NCBI RefSeq assembly: GCF_025421715.1
Contig: NZ_JAOEFC010000002.1
Coordinates: 839,831-903,830, forward strand
Direction of reading: 5' to 3'
Length of the DNA stretch: 64,000 bases
From: Microbacterium festucae
GTDB lineage: Bacteria > Actinomycetota > Actinomycetes > Actinomycetales > Microbacteriaceae
The position numbers and the translations under genes are program-made. The notes under the pieces were generated by a model. The model saw only the letters and a list, made by a program, of their open reading frames with translations. It did not search any database and was not told the DNA's origin. Below are positions 54,690-63,997 of this stretch, piece after piece (the first letter of the stretch is position 1; each line of letters opens with the position of its first letter).

Positions 54690-54962
54690 TCAGCGCGTCT
54701 CGACGTCGTACGCCTTCAGCAGTTCGGCCACCGCCAGCTCGCGCTGGTCGCCACCCTCGGCGAACATGTGGGCGACGTGGGTGCGCAGGTGGTTCTCGAT
54801 GAGCAGCTTGTCGAGGGAGGCCAGGGCCTTCTGGATCGCGCGGGACTGGGCGATGATGTCCATGCAGTAGTCCTCGTTCTCGATCATCCGGGCGAGGCCG
54901 CGCACCTGGCCCTCGAGGATAGACGTGCGGTGCAGAGCGCGCTTGCGGATGTCTTCGATCAC
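54690..54962 (-). CDS. CsoR/RcnR-family metal-sensing repressor
   Basis: A 90-residue all-helical DUF156 regulator. ILEGQVRGLARMIE is the DNA-contact helix and DYCMDIIAQ carries the first ligand Cys33. The second and third ligand positions, in NHLRTHVAHM, are His58 and His62, giving Cys-His-His instead of the Cys-His-Cys of copper-sensing CsoR and nearer the RcnR pattern. The metal or other inducer is thus uncertain. Divergent from DUF445; a TATCCT box lies six bases before the GTG start. Confidence 0.88.
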   Translation of the reverse strand: MIEDIRKRALHRTSILEGQVRGLARMIENEDYCMDIIAQSRAIQKALASLDKLLIENHLRTHVAHMFAEGGDQRELAVAELLKAYDVETR

Positions 54963-54968
54963 GCCGTC

Positions 54969-54974
54969 AGGATA
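54969..54974 (-). promoter_or_regulatory. -10 box of the CsoR-type gene, leaderless type
   Basis: TATCCT on the minus strand, six bases before GTG 54962. Confidence 0.5.
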
Positions 54975-54997
54975 CGCCGCGTGGAAGGATGAACCGC

Positions 54998-56269
54998 ATG
55001 CCCCGCACCCCCACCGCTCTGCTGAGCCCCGCCGATCGCGAACGACGGCGCGCCCTGCGGGTGATGAAGGGGGTCGCGCTGGGCGCCCTCGGCGTGATGG
55101 CGGTGCTGTTCGTCGTGGCGTTCACCCTGCAGGAGCAGTACCCGTGGCTCGGGTACGTGCGCGCCGCGGCCGAGGGCGGCATGGTCGGCGCGCTGGCCGA
55201 CTGGTTCGCGGTGACGGCGCTGTTCCGGCATCCGCTCGGCATCCCGATCCCGCACACCGCGATCATCCCGCGCCGGAAGGACGAGATCGGCCGCACCCTG
55301 GGCGAGTTCGTCGAGACGAACTTCCTCGACGCCGATGTGGTGCGCGCCAAGCTCGACTCGGCGGCGATCGCCCAGACCGCCGGGGCGTGGCTGCGCGAGC
55401 CCGACCATGCCGAGTCGTTGGCGCGCGAGGCGGCGACCATGGGCGCGGGCGTGCTGCGCGCCCTCAGCGACGACGAGGTGCAGGACCTCATCAGCGACCT
55501 CGCCCGCGAGCACCTGCTCGACCCGCCGTGGGCGCAGGCGGTCGGCGGCTGGCTCGAGCGCATCGTCGCCGCCGACGCCCACCGGGGCGCCATCGATCTC
55601 GGCATCGACAGCATCGCCACCTGGCTGGGCGGCAACCGCGACGCGTTCATCGGCCTCGTCTCGCGGCGGCTGCCATCGTGGGTGCCGTCGGTGGCGATGC
55701 GCCTCGTCGACGACACGGTCTATCACGAGGCCGTGAAGTTCGTCGCGGCCGTGCAGGCCGACCCCGCCCACCCCGCCCGGGCTGCGATCGACGCCTATCT
55801 GGGGCGCCTGGCCGGCAATCTGCAGCACGACCCGGCCACCATCGCCCGGCTCGAGGATGCCAAGAGCTCGGTGTTCGACAGCCCGCGGGTGCGCGAGCTG
55901 GCCGCCCAGGCGTGGCACACCGCCAAGGCGGGGCTGCTGGCCGCGCTCGACGACGCGCAGTCGCCGCTGCGGCGCCGGCTGACCGCGGCGCTGACCGAGG
56001 TCGGCGACCGCCTCACCACCGACCCGGCCCTGCAGCGACGGGTCGATGACCGCGTCACCGATGCCGCCGTGTTCTTCGTCACGCGCTACCGGCACGAGGC
56101 GGCCTCGCTCATCTCCGACACCGTCGCGAAGTGGGATCCCGACGAGACCACCGAGAAGATCGAGCTTATGGTGGGCCGCGACCTGCAGTACATCCGCCTG
56201 AACGGTACGATCGTCGGCGCCCTGGCGGGCCTTGCGATCTTCGCGGTCGCCCATGCCTTCCTGGGGTGA
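54998..56269 (+). CDS. DUF445 membrane protein
   Basis: A 423-residue DUF445/YjiN-type protein: N-terminal membrane segment (about 25-45), then EGGMVGALADWFAVTALFRHPLGIPIPHTAIIP, quoted in part by the words GALADWFAVTALFRHP and IPHTAIIPRRKD, long helical region, and a C-terminal membrane segment (GALAGLAIFAVAHAF). Function unknown in general. ATG 54998 is preferred over 54989 because GGAAGG lies ten bases upstream. Confidence 0.82.
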   Translation: MPRTPTALLSPADRERRRALRVMKGVALGALGVMAVLFVVAFTLQEQYPWLGYVRAAAEGGMVGALADWFAVTALFRHPLGIPIPHTAIIPRRKDEIGRTLGEFVETNFLDADVVRAKLDSAAIAQTAGAWLREPDHAESLAREAATMGAGVLRALSDDEVQDLISDLAREHLLDPPWAQAVGGWLERIVAADAHRGAIDLGIDSIATWLGGNRDAFIGLVSRRLPSWVPSVAMRLVDDTVYHEAVKFVAAVQADPAHPARAAIDAYLGRLAGNLQHDPATIARLEDAKSSVFDSPRVRELAAQAWHTAKAGLLAALDDAQSPLRRRLTAALTEVGDRLTTDPALQRRVDDRVTDAAVFFVTRYRHEAASLISDTVAKWDPDETTEKIELMVGRDLQYIRLNGTIVGALAGLAIFAVAHAFLG

Positions 56270-56274
56270 GCGGG

Positions 56275-56280
56275 TAGCCT
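56275..56280 (+). promoter_or_regulatory. -10 box of the GGCT-like gene, leaderless type
   Basis: TAGCCT, six bases before GTG 56287. Confidence 0.5.
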
Positions 56281-56286
56281 GAGACC

Positions 56287-56631
56287 GTGACGGAGGACGC
56301 CGACGAGCTGCTGTTCACCTACGGCACCCTGCAGTTCGCCGAGGTGCAGCTCGACACGTTCGGCCGCATCCTCGCCGGCGAGGCCGACCAGCTTCCCGGC
56401 TACACCATCGACTACGTCGAGATCGAAGACCAGCGCGTCGTCGATGTGTCGGGGCTGTCGGTTCATCCCGTGCTGCGCCACACCGGCTCCGCCGTCGACA
56501 AGGTCGTCGGCCGCGTGCTGCACCTCACCGCCGCCGAGCTGGATGCCGCCGACGAGTACGAAGTGGCGCTCTACCGCCGCGTGTCGGTGACCCTCGCCAG
56601 CGGCCGCACCGCCTGGGTGTACGTCGGCTGA
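56287..56631 (+). CDS. Gamma-glutamylcyclotransferase-like (AIG2/GGCT) protein
   Basis: A 114-residue protein of the GGCT fold. LLFTYGTLQFAEVQ holds the Tyr-Gly-Thr-Leu substrate loop, and LDAADEYEVALYRRVSV is the conserved region around the catalytic Glu. Such proteins cyclise gamma-glutamyl amines or peptides, but the substrate here is not known. Its stop overlaps the next ATG (TGATG), coupling it to the HutG-like gene. Confidence 0.85.
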   Translation: MTEDADELLFTYGTLQFAEVQLDTFGRILAGEADQLPGYTIDYVEIEDQRVVDVSGLSVHPVLRHTGSAVDKVVGRVLHLTAAELDAADEYEVALYRRVSVTLASGRTAWVYVG

Positions 56632-57584
56632 TGCCCGCCTCCCCCACCCTCTCCCACGACGAGCTCTGGCCGCGCGCCGGCGACTGGCCCGCGGCGCACG
56701 CGAACGCCGGGGCGGATGCCGTGCTGCTCGGGCTGCCCGCGTGGCGCACCTCGCTCTCGCCCACCGGCGCCCACGCCACCCCCGCCGCCGTGCGGGAGGC
56801 CCTCCGCCGCTACAGCCCGACGCTGATCGGCCCGCCGCCGATCGACCTCGACGTCGTGCTGCGCATCACCGACGCCGGCGACGTCGACGAGCCCGACGGC
56901 CCCGAGGGCGAAGCCCGCACCCGGGCGCGCGTGCGGGAGCTCGCGGCGGCCGCGCGACTGGTGATCGCCCTCGGCGGCGACAACTCGGTCACCTACCCCG
57001 TCGCACAGGGCGCCGGCGTGCGCGGCCTCATCACCCTCGATGCGCACTTCGACCTGCGCGACGGCGTGTCGAACGGGTCGCCGGTGCGCCGACTCGTCGC
57101 CGACGGTCTCGACCCGACCCGCATCGTGCAGCTCGGCATCGCCGACTTCGCCAACTCGGTCGCCTACGCCCGGCGGGCCGCCGATCTCGGCATCACGGTG
57201 GTCACCCTCGACGAACTGCGGGGGCAGGGCATGGCGGCGGCGATGGACCGCGCCCTGCGCATCGCCGGCGCCGACGGCGGCGCCGTGCACCTCGACATCG
57301 ACGTGGACGTCTGCGACCGCTCCGCGGTGCCGGCGTGCCCCGCCGCCGTGCCGGGCGGCCTCAGCGCCGCAGAGCTGCGCGCCCTCGTGCGCCGGGCCGC
57401 GCGCGACGAGCGCGTGGTGAGCGCCGACATCGTCGAGGTCGACGCCACCGCCGACGCGGCCGACGGGCGCACGGTGCGCCTGGCCGCGCTGTGCGTGCTC
57501 GAGCTTCTCGCGGGGCTGGCCTCCCGCCCCTCCCCTGCGGCAGCGTCGCCGTCTTCGCCTGTCACCCTCGAGGAGAACGCATGA
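56631..57584 (+). CDS. hutG: HutG-like formimidoylglutamase (arginase family)
   Basis: A 317-residue ureohydrolase. LDAHFDLRDG and LDIDVDVCD supply the Asp/His manganese ligands. The first ligand motif, Gly-Gly-Asp-His in arginase, reads LGGDNSVTYP with Asn for His. Given the nearby hutHUI operon it most likely releases formamide from N-formimino-L-glutamate to give glutamate, the last histidine-degradation step; agmatinase-like activity is the main alternative. It is on the opposite strand from hutHUI, convergent through sixA. Confidence 0.82.
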   Translation: MPASPTLSHDELWPRAGDWPAAHANAGADAVLLGLPAWRTSLSPTGAHATPAAVREALRRYSPTLIGPPPIDLDVVLRITDAGDVDEPDGPEGEARTRARVRELAAAARLVIALGGDNSVTYPVAQGAGVRGLITLDAHFDLRDGVSNGSPVRRLVADGLDPTRIVQLGIADFANSVAYARRAADLGITVVTLDELRGQGMAAAMDRALRIAGADGGAVHLDIDVDVCDRSAVPACPAAVPGGLSAAELRALVRRAARDERVVSADIVEVDATADAADGRTVRLAALCVLELLAGLASRPSPAAASPSSPVTLEENA

Positions 57585-58063
57585 CGACGCTGATCCTGAT
57601 CCGCCACGCCAAGAGCGACTGGGGCGACGCTCGCCTCGACGACCACGACCGTCCCCTCAACGACCGCGGCCTGCGCGATGCCCCCGTGCTCGCGCAGCGC
57701 CTGGCCGCCACCGGGGTGCGCCCCGGTGTGCTGCTGTCGTCGACCGCGCTGCGCGCCCGCACGACGGCGGAGTTCTTCGGCGCGGCGCTGGGGCTCACCC
57801 CGCAGCTGCGCGACGAGCTCTACGGCGCGCCGGCACGCACCCTGCGCGCGGCTGCGGCTGCCGCCGGCACGCAGGCGGGCGCGGAGGGCGTGGTCGTCGT
57901 CGCGCACGACCCGGGCATGACGGTGCTCGCCGATGACCTCTCGGGCGGCGGCATCGGCCACATGACCACCTGCGCCGTGGCCACCTTCCGCTGGGACACC
58001 GACGACTGGGAGGTCGCCGCGGCGACCGATCCGGCATCGTGGGACTTCGACTCGCCCCGCTGA
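57581..58063 (+). CDS. sixA: SixA-type phosphohistidine phosphatase
   Basis: A 160-residue single-domain histidine phosphatase. LILIRHAKSDWGD has the Arg-His-Ala-Lys catalytic motif (His8), LSSTALRARTTAEFF the second Arg, and VVVAHDPGMTVLAD the second His. AGGAGA precedes ATG 57581, which overlaps the end of the HutG-like gene. SixA proteins dephosphorylate phosphohistidine in phosphorelay or PTS proteins; the target here is unknown. Confidence 0.92.
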   Translation: MTTLILIRHAKSDWGDARLDDHDRPLNDRGLRDAPVLAQRLAATGVRPGVLLSSTALRARTTAEFFGAALGLTPQLRDELYGAPARTLRAAAAAAGTQAGAEGVVVVAHDPGMTVLADDLSGGGIGHMTTCAVATFRWDTDDWEVAAATDPASWDFDSPR

Positions 58064-58082
58064 GCCGCCCGCGACCCTGCCG

Positions 58083-59246
58083 TCAGAGCGGGATGCCGTC
58101 GCGGTAGACGCGGTGAATGAGCGGCACCCCCGGGCGATAGGCCAGGTGCACCCGCGAGGGCGCGTCGACCACGACGATGTCGGCCCGGGCGCCGACGCCG
58201 AGATGACCGACGTCGTCGCGGCGCAGGGCGCGCGCGCCGCCGGCGGTGGCCGCCCACACCGCTTCTGCCGGGGTCAGTCCCATCTCCCGCACGGCGAGGG
58301 CGATCATCAGCGGCATCGAACTCGTGAAGCTCGACCCCGGATTGCAGTCGCTGGCGAGGGCGACGGTCACCCCGGCATCCCACAGCCGCCTCGCCGACGG
58401 GTAGGGCTGCCGCGTCGAGAACTCGACCCCCGGCAGCAGCGTCGCCACGACGTCCGAGCCCGCCAGCGCGGCCACGTCCTCGTCGCTCAGGTGGGTGCAG
58501 TGGTCGACGGATGCCGCCCCCACCTCGACCGCGAGTCGCACGCCGTCGCCGGCGCCCAGCTGGTTGCCGTGCACCCGCGCCTGCAGGCCCGCCGCGCGTC
58601 CCGCGGCGAGGATGCGCCGCCCCTCTTCGGCGGTGAATGCCCCCCGCTCGCAGAACACGTCGATCCAGCGGACGTGCTCCCGCGCCGCCGTCAGCATCGG
58701 CCCGCACACGAGGTCGACGTAGCCCTCGCGGTCGTCCGCGTACTCGGGCGGGACGACGTGCGCGCCGAGGAACGTGACCTCGCCGGTCACCTCGGCGGCC
58801 AGCCGCGCGAGCCGTGCCTCGCCGGCGACGGTGAGGTCGTAGCCCGTCTTCACCTCGAAGGTCGTCGTCCCCTGCGCGGCCAGCTCCGCCACCAGCCGGG
58901 CGGTGCCGGCGCGCAGGAGATCGTCGGCGGCGGCCCGCGTGGCCCCGACCGTGCGCAGGATGCCGCCGGCGGCATACGGGGTGCCCGTCATGCGCGCGGC
59001 GAACTCGTCGGCCCGGTCGCCGGCGAACACGAGGTGCGTGTGACTGTCGACGAACCCCGGGATCACCGCGCGCCCACCCACGTCGACGCGCGTCGCCCCC
59101 GCCGGGGCCTCGGCCTCGGGCCCCGACCAGACGACCCGGCCCGCGTCGATGAGCAGCGCGGCATCGACCACGGTGCCGCACGGATCACCGGCGCGGGCCA
59201 CGTTGGTCGTCAGCTCGGCGATGCCGGTGAGCAGGGTGGCCGTCAT
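58083..59246 (-). CDS. hutI: Imidazolonepropionase HutI
   Basis: A 387-residue amidohydrolase that opens imidazolonepropionate to N-formimino-L-glutamate. Metal ligands: [20 protein letters not shown] (His-x-His), the His in [22 protein letters not shown], and the Asp of [21 protein letters not shown] is a family word. ATG overlaps the hutU stop by four bases. Confidence 0.95.
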   Translation of the reverse strand: MTATLLTGIAELTTNVARAGDPCGTVVDAALLIDAGRVVWSGPEAEAPAGATRVDVGGRAVIPGFVDSHTHLVFAGDRADEFAARMTGTPYAAGGILRTVGATRAAADDLLRAGTARLVAELAAQGTTTFEVKTGYDLTVAGEARLARLAAEVTGEVTFLGAHVVPPEYADDREGYVDLVCGPMLTAAREHVRWIDVFCERGAFTAEEGRRILAAGRAAGLQARVHGNQLGAGDGVRLAVEVGAASVDHCTHLSDEDVAALAGSDVVATLLPGVEFSTRQPYPSARRLWDAGVTVALASDCNPGSSFTSSMPLMIALAVREMGLTPAEAVWAATAGGARALRRDDVGHLGVGARADIVVVDAPSRVHLAYRPGVPLIHRVYRDGIPL

Positions 59247-60895
59247 GCGCGCGGCACCATCGGCAGCGTCAGGCCGCGCTCGCGCGCCACCTCGAGGGCG
59301 CGCTCGTAACCGGCATCCGCGTGCCGCATCACCCCGGTTCCCGGGTCGTTGACCAGCACGCGCGCGAGCTTCTCGGCGGCCAGCGCCGTGCCGTCGGCCA
59401 CGGTCACCTGCCCGGCGTGCAGCGACCGGCCGATGCCGACGCCACCGCCGTGGTGCAGCGACACCCACGACGCCCCCGACGCGGTGTTGAGCAGGGCGTT
59501 CAGCAGCGGCCAGTCGGCGATCGCATCCGACCCGTCGGCCATTGCCTCGGTCTCCCTGTAGGGCGAGGCCACCGACCCGGCGTCGAGATGGTCGCGCCCG
59601 ATGACGATGGGTCCGGCCAGCTCGCCCGAGGCGACCATCTCGTTGAACGCCAGGCCCGCCAGGTGCCGCTCCTGGTAGCCGAGCCAGCAGATGCGCGCCG
59701 GCAGCCCCTCGAACTGCACGCGCTCCCCCGCCTGCTGCAGCCAGCGGTGCAGGGCGGCGTCGTGCGGGAACAGCCGCGCCACCGCCCGGTCGGTCTTGGC
59801 GATGTCGTCGGGATCTCCCGACAGGGCCACCCACCGGAACGGGCCCTTGCCCTCGGCGAAGAGCGGGCGGATGTAGGCGGGCACGAAGCCGGGGAACGCG
59901 AACGCGCGGTCGTAGCCGCCGAGCTCGGCCTCGCGGCGGATCGAGTTGCCGTAGTCGAACACGGCGGCACCGGCATCCTGGAAGCCGACCATCGCCGCCA
60001 CGTGCTGTGCCATCGATGCCCGCGCCCGGTCGGTGTAGCTGTCGGCGTCGGCGGCGGCGGCCTGCGGGGCCTCGGCCACCGCGACGCCGACGGGAACGTA
60101 GGCGAGGGGGTCGTGCGCGCTGGTCTGATCGGTGACGATGTCGATGGGCACGCCGCGGGAGAGGAGCGCCGGGAAGACCTCCGCAGCGTTGCCCACCAAC
60201 CCCACCGACAGCGCGCGGCCCTCGGTCTTGGCGGCCAGGGCCCGGGCGACGGCGGTGTCGAGGTCGGCCGTGTACTCGTCGAGGTAGCCGCGTTCCACCC
60301 GCCGTGCGAGCCGCGACTCGTCGACGTCGACGATCAGCACCGCGCCGCCGTTCATGGTGACCGCCAGCGGCTGCGCGCCGCCCATGCCGCCGCACCCGGC
60401 GGTGAGGGTGAGCGTTCCCGCCAGCGAGTCGCGGCCGAGCGAGCGGGCCACCGCCGCGAACGTCTCGTAGGTGCCCTGCAGGATGCCCTGGGTGCCGATG
60501 TAGATCCACGATCCCGCGGTCATCTGGCCGTACATCGTGAGCCCGAGGTGCTCGAGGCGACGGAACTCGGGCCACGTGGCCCAGTCGCCGACGAGGTTCG
60601 AGTTGGCGATCAGCACCCGCGGCGCCCACTCGTGGGTGCGGAAGACGCCCACCGGCTTCCCCGACTGCACGAGCAGCGTCTCGTCGGGCTCGAGGTCGTC
60701 GAGGGTGCGCACGATCGCGTCGTAGGCCTCCCACGAGCGCGCCGCGCGGCCGGTGCCGCCGTAGACGACGAGGTCTTCGGGGTGCTCGGCGACGTCGGGG
60801 TCGAGGTTGTTCATCAGCATGCGCTTGGCAGCCTCGGCGCCCCAGCTCTTCGCGGTGCGTTCGGCGCCGCGTGCGGCCCGGATCGTGCGTGTCAT
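59243..60895 (-). CDS. hutU: Urocanate hydratase HutU
   Basis: A 550-residue urocanase that adds water to urocanate using tightly bound NAD+. [51 protein letters not shown] (NAD-binding glycines) and [20 protein letters not shown] are hallmark stretches. Length matches the family. Second gene of hutH-hutU-hutI, overlapping both neighbours by four bases. Confidence 0.97.
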   Translation of the reverse strand: MTRTIRAARGAERTAKSWGAEAAKRMLMNNLDPDVAEHPEDLVVYGGTGRAARSWEAYDAIVRTLDDLEPDETLLVQSGKPVGVFRTHEWAPRVLIANSNLVGDWATWPEFRRLEHLGLTMYGQMTAGSWIYIGTQGILQGTYETFAAVARSLGRDSLAGTLTLTAGCGGMGGAQPLAVTMNGGAVLIVDVDESRLARRVERGYLDEYTADLDTAVARALAAKTEGRALSVGLVGNAAEVFPALLSRGVPIDIVTDQTSAHDPLAYVPVGVAVAEAPQAAAADADSYTDRARASMAQHVAAMVGFQDAGAAVFDYGNSIRREAELGGYDRAFAFPGFVPAYIRPLFAEGKGPFRWVALSGDPDDIAKTDRAVARLFPHDAALHRWLQQAGERVQFEGLPARICWLGYQERHLAGLAFNEMVASGELAGPIVIGRDHLDAGSVASPYRETEAMADGSDAIADWPLLNALLNTASGASWVSLHHGGGVGIGRSLHAGQVTVADGTALAAEKLARVLVNDPGTGVMRHADAGYERALEVARERGLTLPMVPRA

Positions 60896-62436
60896 GTGTC
60901 TGCTCCTTCGCTGACGGGGGCCAGGGTGCGCGCGACGGCACCCGAGAGCACGAGCGCGGTGACGGCGGCGAGGTCGGGCGCGACGAACCGGTCGGGCCCG
61001 GGGCCGGCGGCCACGGTGCGCACGAGCGCACGCGCCGCGTCCGTGCCCGGCGCCGGGGTCAGCGGCGCGCGCAGGTCGAGGGCGCGCGCGGCGGTCACCA
61101 GCTCGATGGCGAGCACCCGGGCCAGGCCGTCGATGCCGCGGCGCAGCTTGCGCGCCGCCGACCACCCCATCGAGACGTGGTCCTCCTGCATCGCCGACGA
61201 CGGGATCGAATCGACGGATGCCGGCACGGCCAGGCGCTTGAGCTCGGAGACGATGCCGGCTGCCGCGTACTGGGCGATCATGAGCCCCGAATCCACGCCG
61301 ACCTCGTCGGCGAGGAAAGGGGGCAGCCCGTGGCTGCGGGTGCGGTCGAGGGCGCGATCGGTGCGCCGCTCCGAGAGGGAGGCGACGTCGGCGACCGCGA
61401 TGGCGAGGAAGTCGAGCACGTAGCCCACCGGCGCCCCGTGGAAGTTCCCGTTCGACTCGACGCGGCCGTCGCCGGTGAGCACCGGGTTGTCGACGACGGC
61501 GGCGAGCTCACGCCCGGCCACGAGGGCGGCGTGGGATGCCGTGTCGCGCGCGGCCCCGTGCACCTGCGGCGTGCACCGCAGCGAGTACGCATCCTGCACG
61601 CGGGTGCAGACGGCCGGGTCGCGGTGGCTGGCCATGATGTCCGACCCTGCCAGCAGCCGTCGCAGGTTCGCGGCCGACGCGCCCTGCCCCACGTGGGGGC
61701 GCAGCGCCATCAGGTCGGCGGCGAAGACGGCATCCGTCCCCAGCTGCGACTCGATCGACATCGCCGCGGCGACGTCGGCGGTGGTCCACAGTGCGTCGAG
61801 GTCGTACAGCGCCAGACACAGCATGCCCAGCATGCCGTCGGTGCCGTTGATGAGGGCCAGGCCCTCCTTCTCCTCCAGCACGAGCGGCACGATGCCCGTA
61901 GCCGCGAGGGCGTCGGCGGCGTCTGCGGCCTCGCCGTCGCGCCCGCGCACCGTGCCTTCGCCGAGCGTGGCGAGGGCCACATGCGACAGCGGGGCGAGGT
62001 CGCCCGAGCAGCCGAGCGAGCCGTACTCGTGCACCACGGGGGTGATGCCGGCGTTGAGCAGCGCGGCATAGGTCTCCACGACCACGGGGCGCACACCGGT
62101 GTGGCCGGAGGCCAGAGTCTGCAGGCGCAGCAGCATGAGGGCGCGCACCACCTCGCGCTCGACCTCGGCGCCGGTACCGGCGGCGTGCGAGCGGATGAGG
62201 CTCGCCTGCAGCTGACGACGGCGCTCCGGCGCGATGAACGTCGTCGCCAGCGCCCCGAAGCCCGTCGAGATGCCGTAGTGCGGTGCGGGGTCGTCGGCCA
62301 GGTGCTCCACGAGCGCCCGGCCGCGGGCCACGCGCTCGAGTGCGTCGGCCGCGATCGCCACGGGTGCCTCCTGCCGCGCCACGGCGACGACTTCGGCGAC
62401 GGTGAGCGGGCGCGCGCCCACGGTGATGGTGTCCAT
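60892..62436 (-). CDS. hutH: Histidine ammonia-lyase HutH
   Basis: A 514-residue lyase that converts L-histidine to urocanate and ammonia. The self-forming MIO cofactor triad is Cys-Ser-Gly in [16 protein letters not shown] rather than Ala-Ser-Gly; this variant is known in actinobacterial Hut[16 protein letters not shown] and the QEDHVSMGW words are also present. First gene of the operon; ATG 62436 has GGAGG directly against it and a TGGAAT box six bases upstream, so leaderless translation is more likely than Shine-Dalgarno use. Divergent from the IclR regulator. Confidence 0.96.
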   Translation of the reverse strand: MDTITVGARPLTVAEVVAVARQEAPVAIAADALERVARGRALVEHLADDPAPHYGISTGFGALATTFIAPERRRQLQASLIRSHAAGTGAEVEREVVRALMLLRLQTLASGHTGVRPVVVETYAALLNAGITPVVHEYGSLGCSGDLAPLSHVALATLGEGTVRGRDGEAADAADALAATGIVPLVLEEKEGLALINGTDGMLGMLCLALYDLDALWTTADVAAAMSIESQLGTDAVFAADLMALRPHVGQGASAANLRRLLAGSDIMASHRDPAVCTRVQDAYSLRCTPQVHGAARDTASHAALVAGRELAAVVDNPVLTGDGRVESNGNFHGAPVGYVLDFLAIAVADVASLSERRTDRALDRTRSHGLPPFLADEVGVDSGLMIAQYAAAGIVSELKRLAVPASVDSIPSSAMQEDHVSMGWSAARKLRRGIDGLARVLAIELVTAARALDLRAPLTPAPGTDAARALVRTVAAGPGPDRFVAPDLAAVTALVLSGAVARTLAPVSEGADT

Positions 62437-62442
62437 CCTCCG

Positions 62443-62448
62443 ATTCCA
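62443..62448 (-). promoter_or_regulatory. -10-like box of the hut operon, leaderless type
   Basis: TGGAAT on the minus strand, six bases before ATG 62436. Only 58 bases separate the two divergent start codons, so one bound regulator could control both. Confidence 0.35.
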
Positions 62449-62494
62449 GTGCGTCCCCTCCCCCGGCGCGAGGGCTTCGTGGCATCCTGTGTCT

Positions 62495-63268
62495 GTGATC
62501 CCAGACATTCCCGTCGCCGCCTCCGCCCAGGTGCCCGCGGCCGACCAGACGCTGCGGATCCTCACGTTCCTCGCGCGGCAGCGCGGACCGGTGCCGGCCC
62601 GCACCATCGCCGAGCAGCTCGCCGTCCCCCGCTCGAGCGTCTACCACCTGCTCGCGGCGATGGCCGCCCATGGCTTCGTCGTGCACCTCGAGGGCGAGAA
62701 GCGCTGGGGTCTGGGCACTGCCGCCTTCGAGCTGGCCGGCGGGTTCTCGCGGCAGCAGCCGCTGACCCGGCTCGGCCGTGCGCTGGTGGCGGGCCTCGCC
62801 GATCGCACCGGTGAGAGCGCGCACCTGGCGGTCATGACCGGCCGCGACGTGCTCTACCTCGTCGAGGAGCGTGCGCCCCGCCGCCCCGCCCTCGTCACCG
62901 ACGTGGGCGTGCGCCTGCCTTCGCACCTCACCGCCACCGGCCGCGCGATGCTGGCGGCGCTGCCGCGCGAGCAGGTGCGGGCGCTCTACCCGGATGCCGG
63001 GGCGTTCGCCGACCGCACCGGGCGGGGCCCCGCCCGGCCGGGAGAGCTGCGCGAGCTGCTGCGCCGGGTGCGTGCCGACGGCTTCGCCACCGAAGACGGC
63101 GAGGTCTCGATCGGCTTCCGCTCGGTGGGGGTGGCCGTCACCGATCACGCGGGGTGGCCGGCTGCCGCGTTCGCGGTGACCTGGCCCGAGGGCTCCCCTC
63201 GCGATGTCCGCGAGATCGCGGGGCTGCTCGCCGAGGCCGCGACCGAGCTCGCCCGCCGCATCCGCTGA
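62495..63268 (+). CDS. IclR-family regulator, probable hut repressor
   Basis: A 257-residue regulator: N-terminal winged helix (TLRILTFLARQRGPVPARTI, then LAVPRSSVYHLLAAMAAHGF) and C-terminal effector domain (LATGRAMLAALPREQVRALY-like stretch reading HLTATGRAMLAALPREQ, IGFRSVGVAVTDH). GTG 62495 is chosen as the start closest to the domain with the promoter-like CATCCT upstream. Because it faces hutH across 58 bases it very likely controls histidine degradation, with urocanate or histidine as effector (inference). Confidence 0.88.
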   Translation: MIPDIPVAASAQVPAADQTLRILTFLARQRGPVPARTIAEQLAVPRSSVYHLLAAMAAHGFVVHLEGEKRWGLGTAAFELAGGFSRQQPLTRLGRALVAGLADRTGESAHLAVMTGRDVLYLVEERAPRRPALVTDVGVRLPSHLTATGRAMLAALPREQVRALYPDAGAFADRTGRGPARPGELRELLRRVRADGFATEDGEVSIGFRSVGVAVTDHAGWPAAAFAVTWPEGSPRDVREIAGLLAEAATELARRIR

Positions 63269-63312
63269 CACGGTGTGGGGCGCAGGCTCCGCGCCGGTGA
63301 TCGACTGCGGGC

Positions 63313-63789
63313 TCAGTCCACCTTGCCGACGGTGCCGCCGGTGAGCGCCACGAGCTCGTCGAAGGTCAGCGGGAAGACCGTGTGTGGGGTGCCGCCGGCC
63401 GCCCAGATCTCAAGGTAGCCGGCCAGATCCTCATCGACGATCGTCGTGAGAGGCACCGGATGCCCCGTCGGGGCGACCCCGCCGATCACCTGCCCCGTGG
63501 CCGCGCGCACCTGTTCGGGCGTCGCCCGCCGGATGGGTCCCCGACCGAGCCGCTCGGCCAGCGCCACGGTGTCGACCCGGTGCGCGCCGCTGGTCATCAC
63601 CAGCAGCGCCTCGTCGTCCGACCAGAACACGAGGCTGTTGGCGATCGCGCCGACCTCGACGCCGACCGCCTCGGCGGCGAGCACCGCGGTGGCTGCGGAG
63701 TCGGGCAGCACCACGATGTCACCCGCGATGCCGGCGGCACGCAGCGCATCGTGCACGAGCTGGGAACGAGGAGGCAGATCGATGGCCAT
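63313..63789 (-). CDS. YbaK/EbsC-type aminoacyl-tRNA deacylase
   Basis: A 158-residue single-domain protein of the YbaK/ProX editing family, which hydrolyses mischarged tRNA such as Cys- or Ala-tRNA(Pro). Words: VVLPDSAATAVLAAEAVG, VGAIANSLVFW, VMTSGAHRVDTVALAERLG, ATGQVIGGVAPTGHP. ATG 63789 is preferred over the upstream GTG 63795 since a TAGGCT box sits six bases before the ATG. Stands alone between hut and the rRNA operon. Confidence 0.9.
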   Translation of the reverse strand: MAIDLPPRSQLVHDALRAAGIAGDIVVLPDSAATAVLAAEAVGVEVGAIANSLVFWSDDEALLVMTSGAHRVDTVALAERLGRGPIRRATPEQVRAATGQVIGGVAPTGHPVPLTTIVDEDLAGYLEIWAAGGTPHTVFPLTFDELVALTGGTVGKVD

Positions 63790-63795
63790 CCCCAC

Positions 63796-63801
63796 AGCCT
63801 A
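63796..63801 (-). promoter_or_regulatory. -10 box of the YbaK gene, leaderless type
   Basis: TAGGCT on the minus strand, six bases before ATG 63789. Confidence 0.5.
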
Positions 63802-63835
63802 GGGATCGCACGCACGCGATCCGTCGCGTTAACGA

Positions 63836-63869
63836 GAGAAAGCCACCCCAGCACTGGGGTGGCTTTCTC
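63836..63869 (-). terminator. rRNA operon terminator after 5S
   Basis: GAGAAAGCCACCCCAG (63836-63851) pairs perfectly with 63854-63869, a 16-bp stem; read on the minus strand it lies about ten bases beyond the 5S 3' end and its descending arm ends in a CTTTCTC run. Confidence 0.88.
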
Positions 63870-63879
63870 ACAGAAGAAG

Positions 63880-63997
63880 TCCGGCGGTGTCCTACTCTCC
63901 CACAGGGTCCCCCCTGCAGTACCATCGGCGCTGTGAGGCTTAGCTTCCGGGTTCGGAATGTAACCGGGCGTTTCCCTCACGCTATGGCCGCCGAAAC
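63880..63997 (-). rRNA. rrf: 5S ribosomal RNA
   Basis: About 118 bases on the minus strand beginning GTTTCGGCGGCCATAGCG and ending GGACACCGCCGGAC, which pair as helix I. The internal CCCGGTTACATTCCGAACCC and AAGCTAAGCC loops, and GGGAGAGTAGG near the 3' end, are universal 5S words. It must be the 3' end of an rRNA operon whose 23S and 16S genes lie past the right edge. The ends are accurate to a few bases. Confidence 0.95.

Noticed and set aside
60892..62436. HutH with Cys-Ser-Gly instead of Ala-Ser-Gly in the cofactor triad
   Set aside because: I considered it as an odd active site, but this variant is known among actinobacterial histidine ammonia-lyases and forms the same MIO group.
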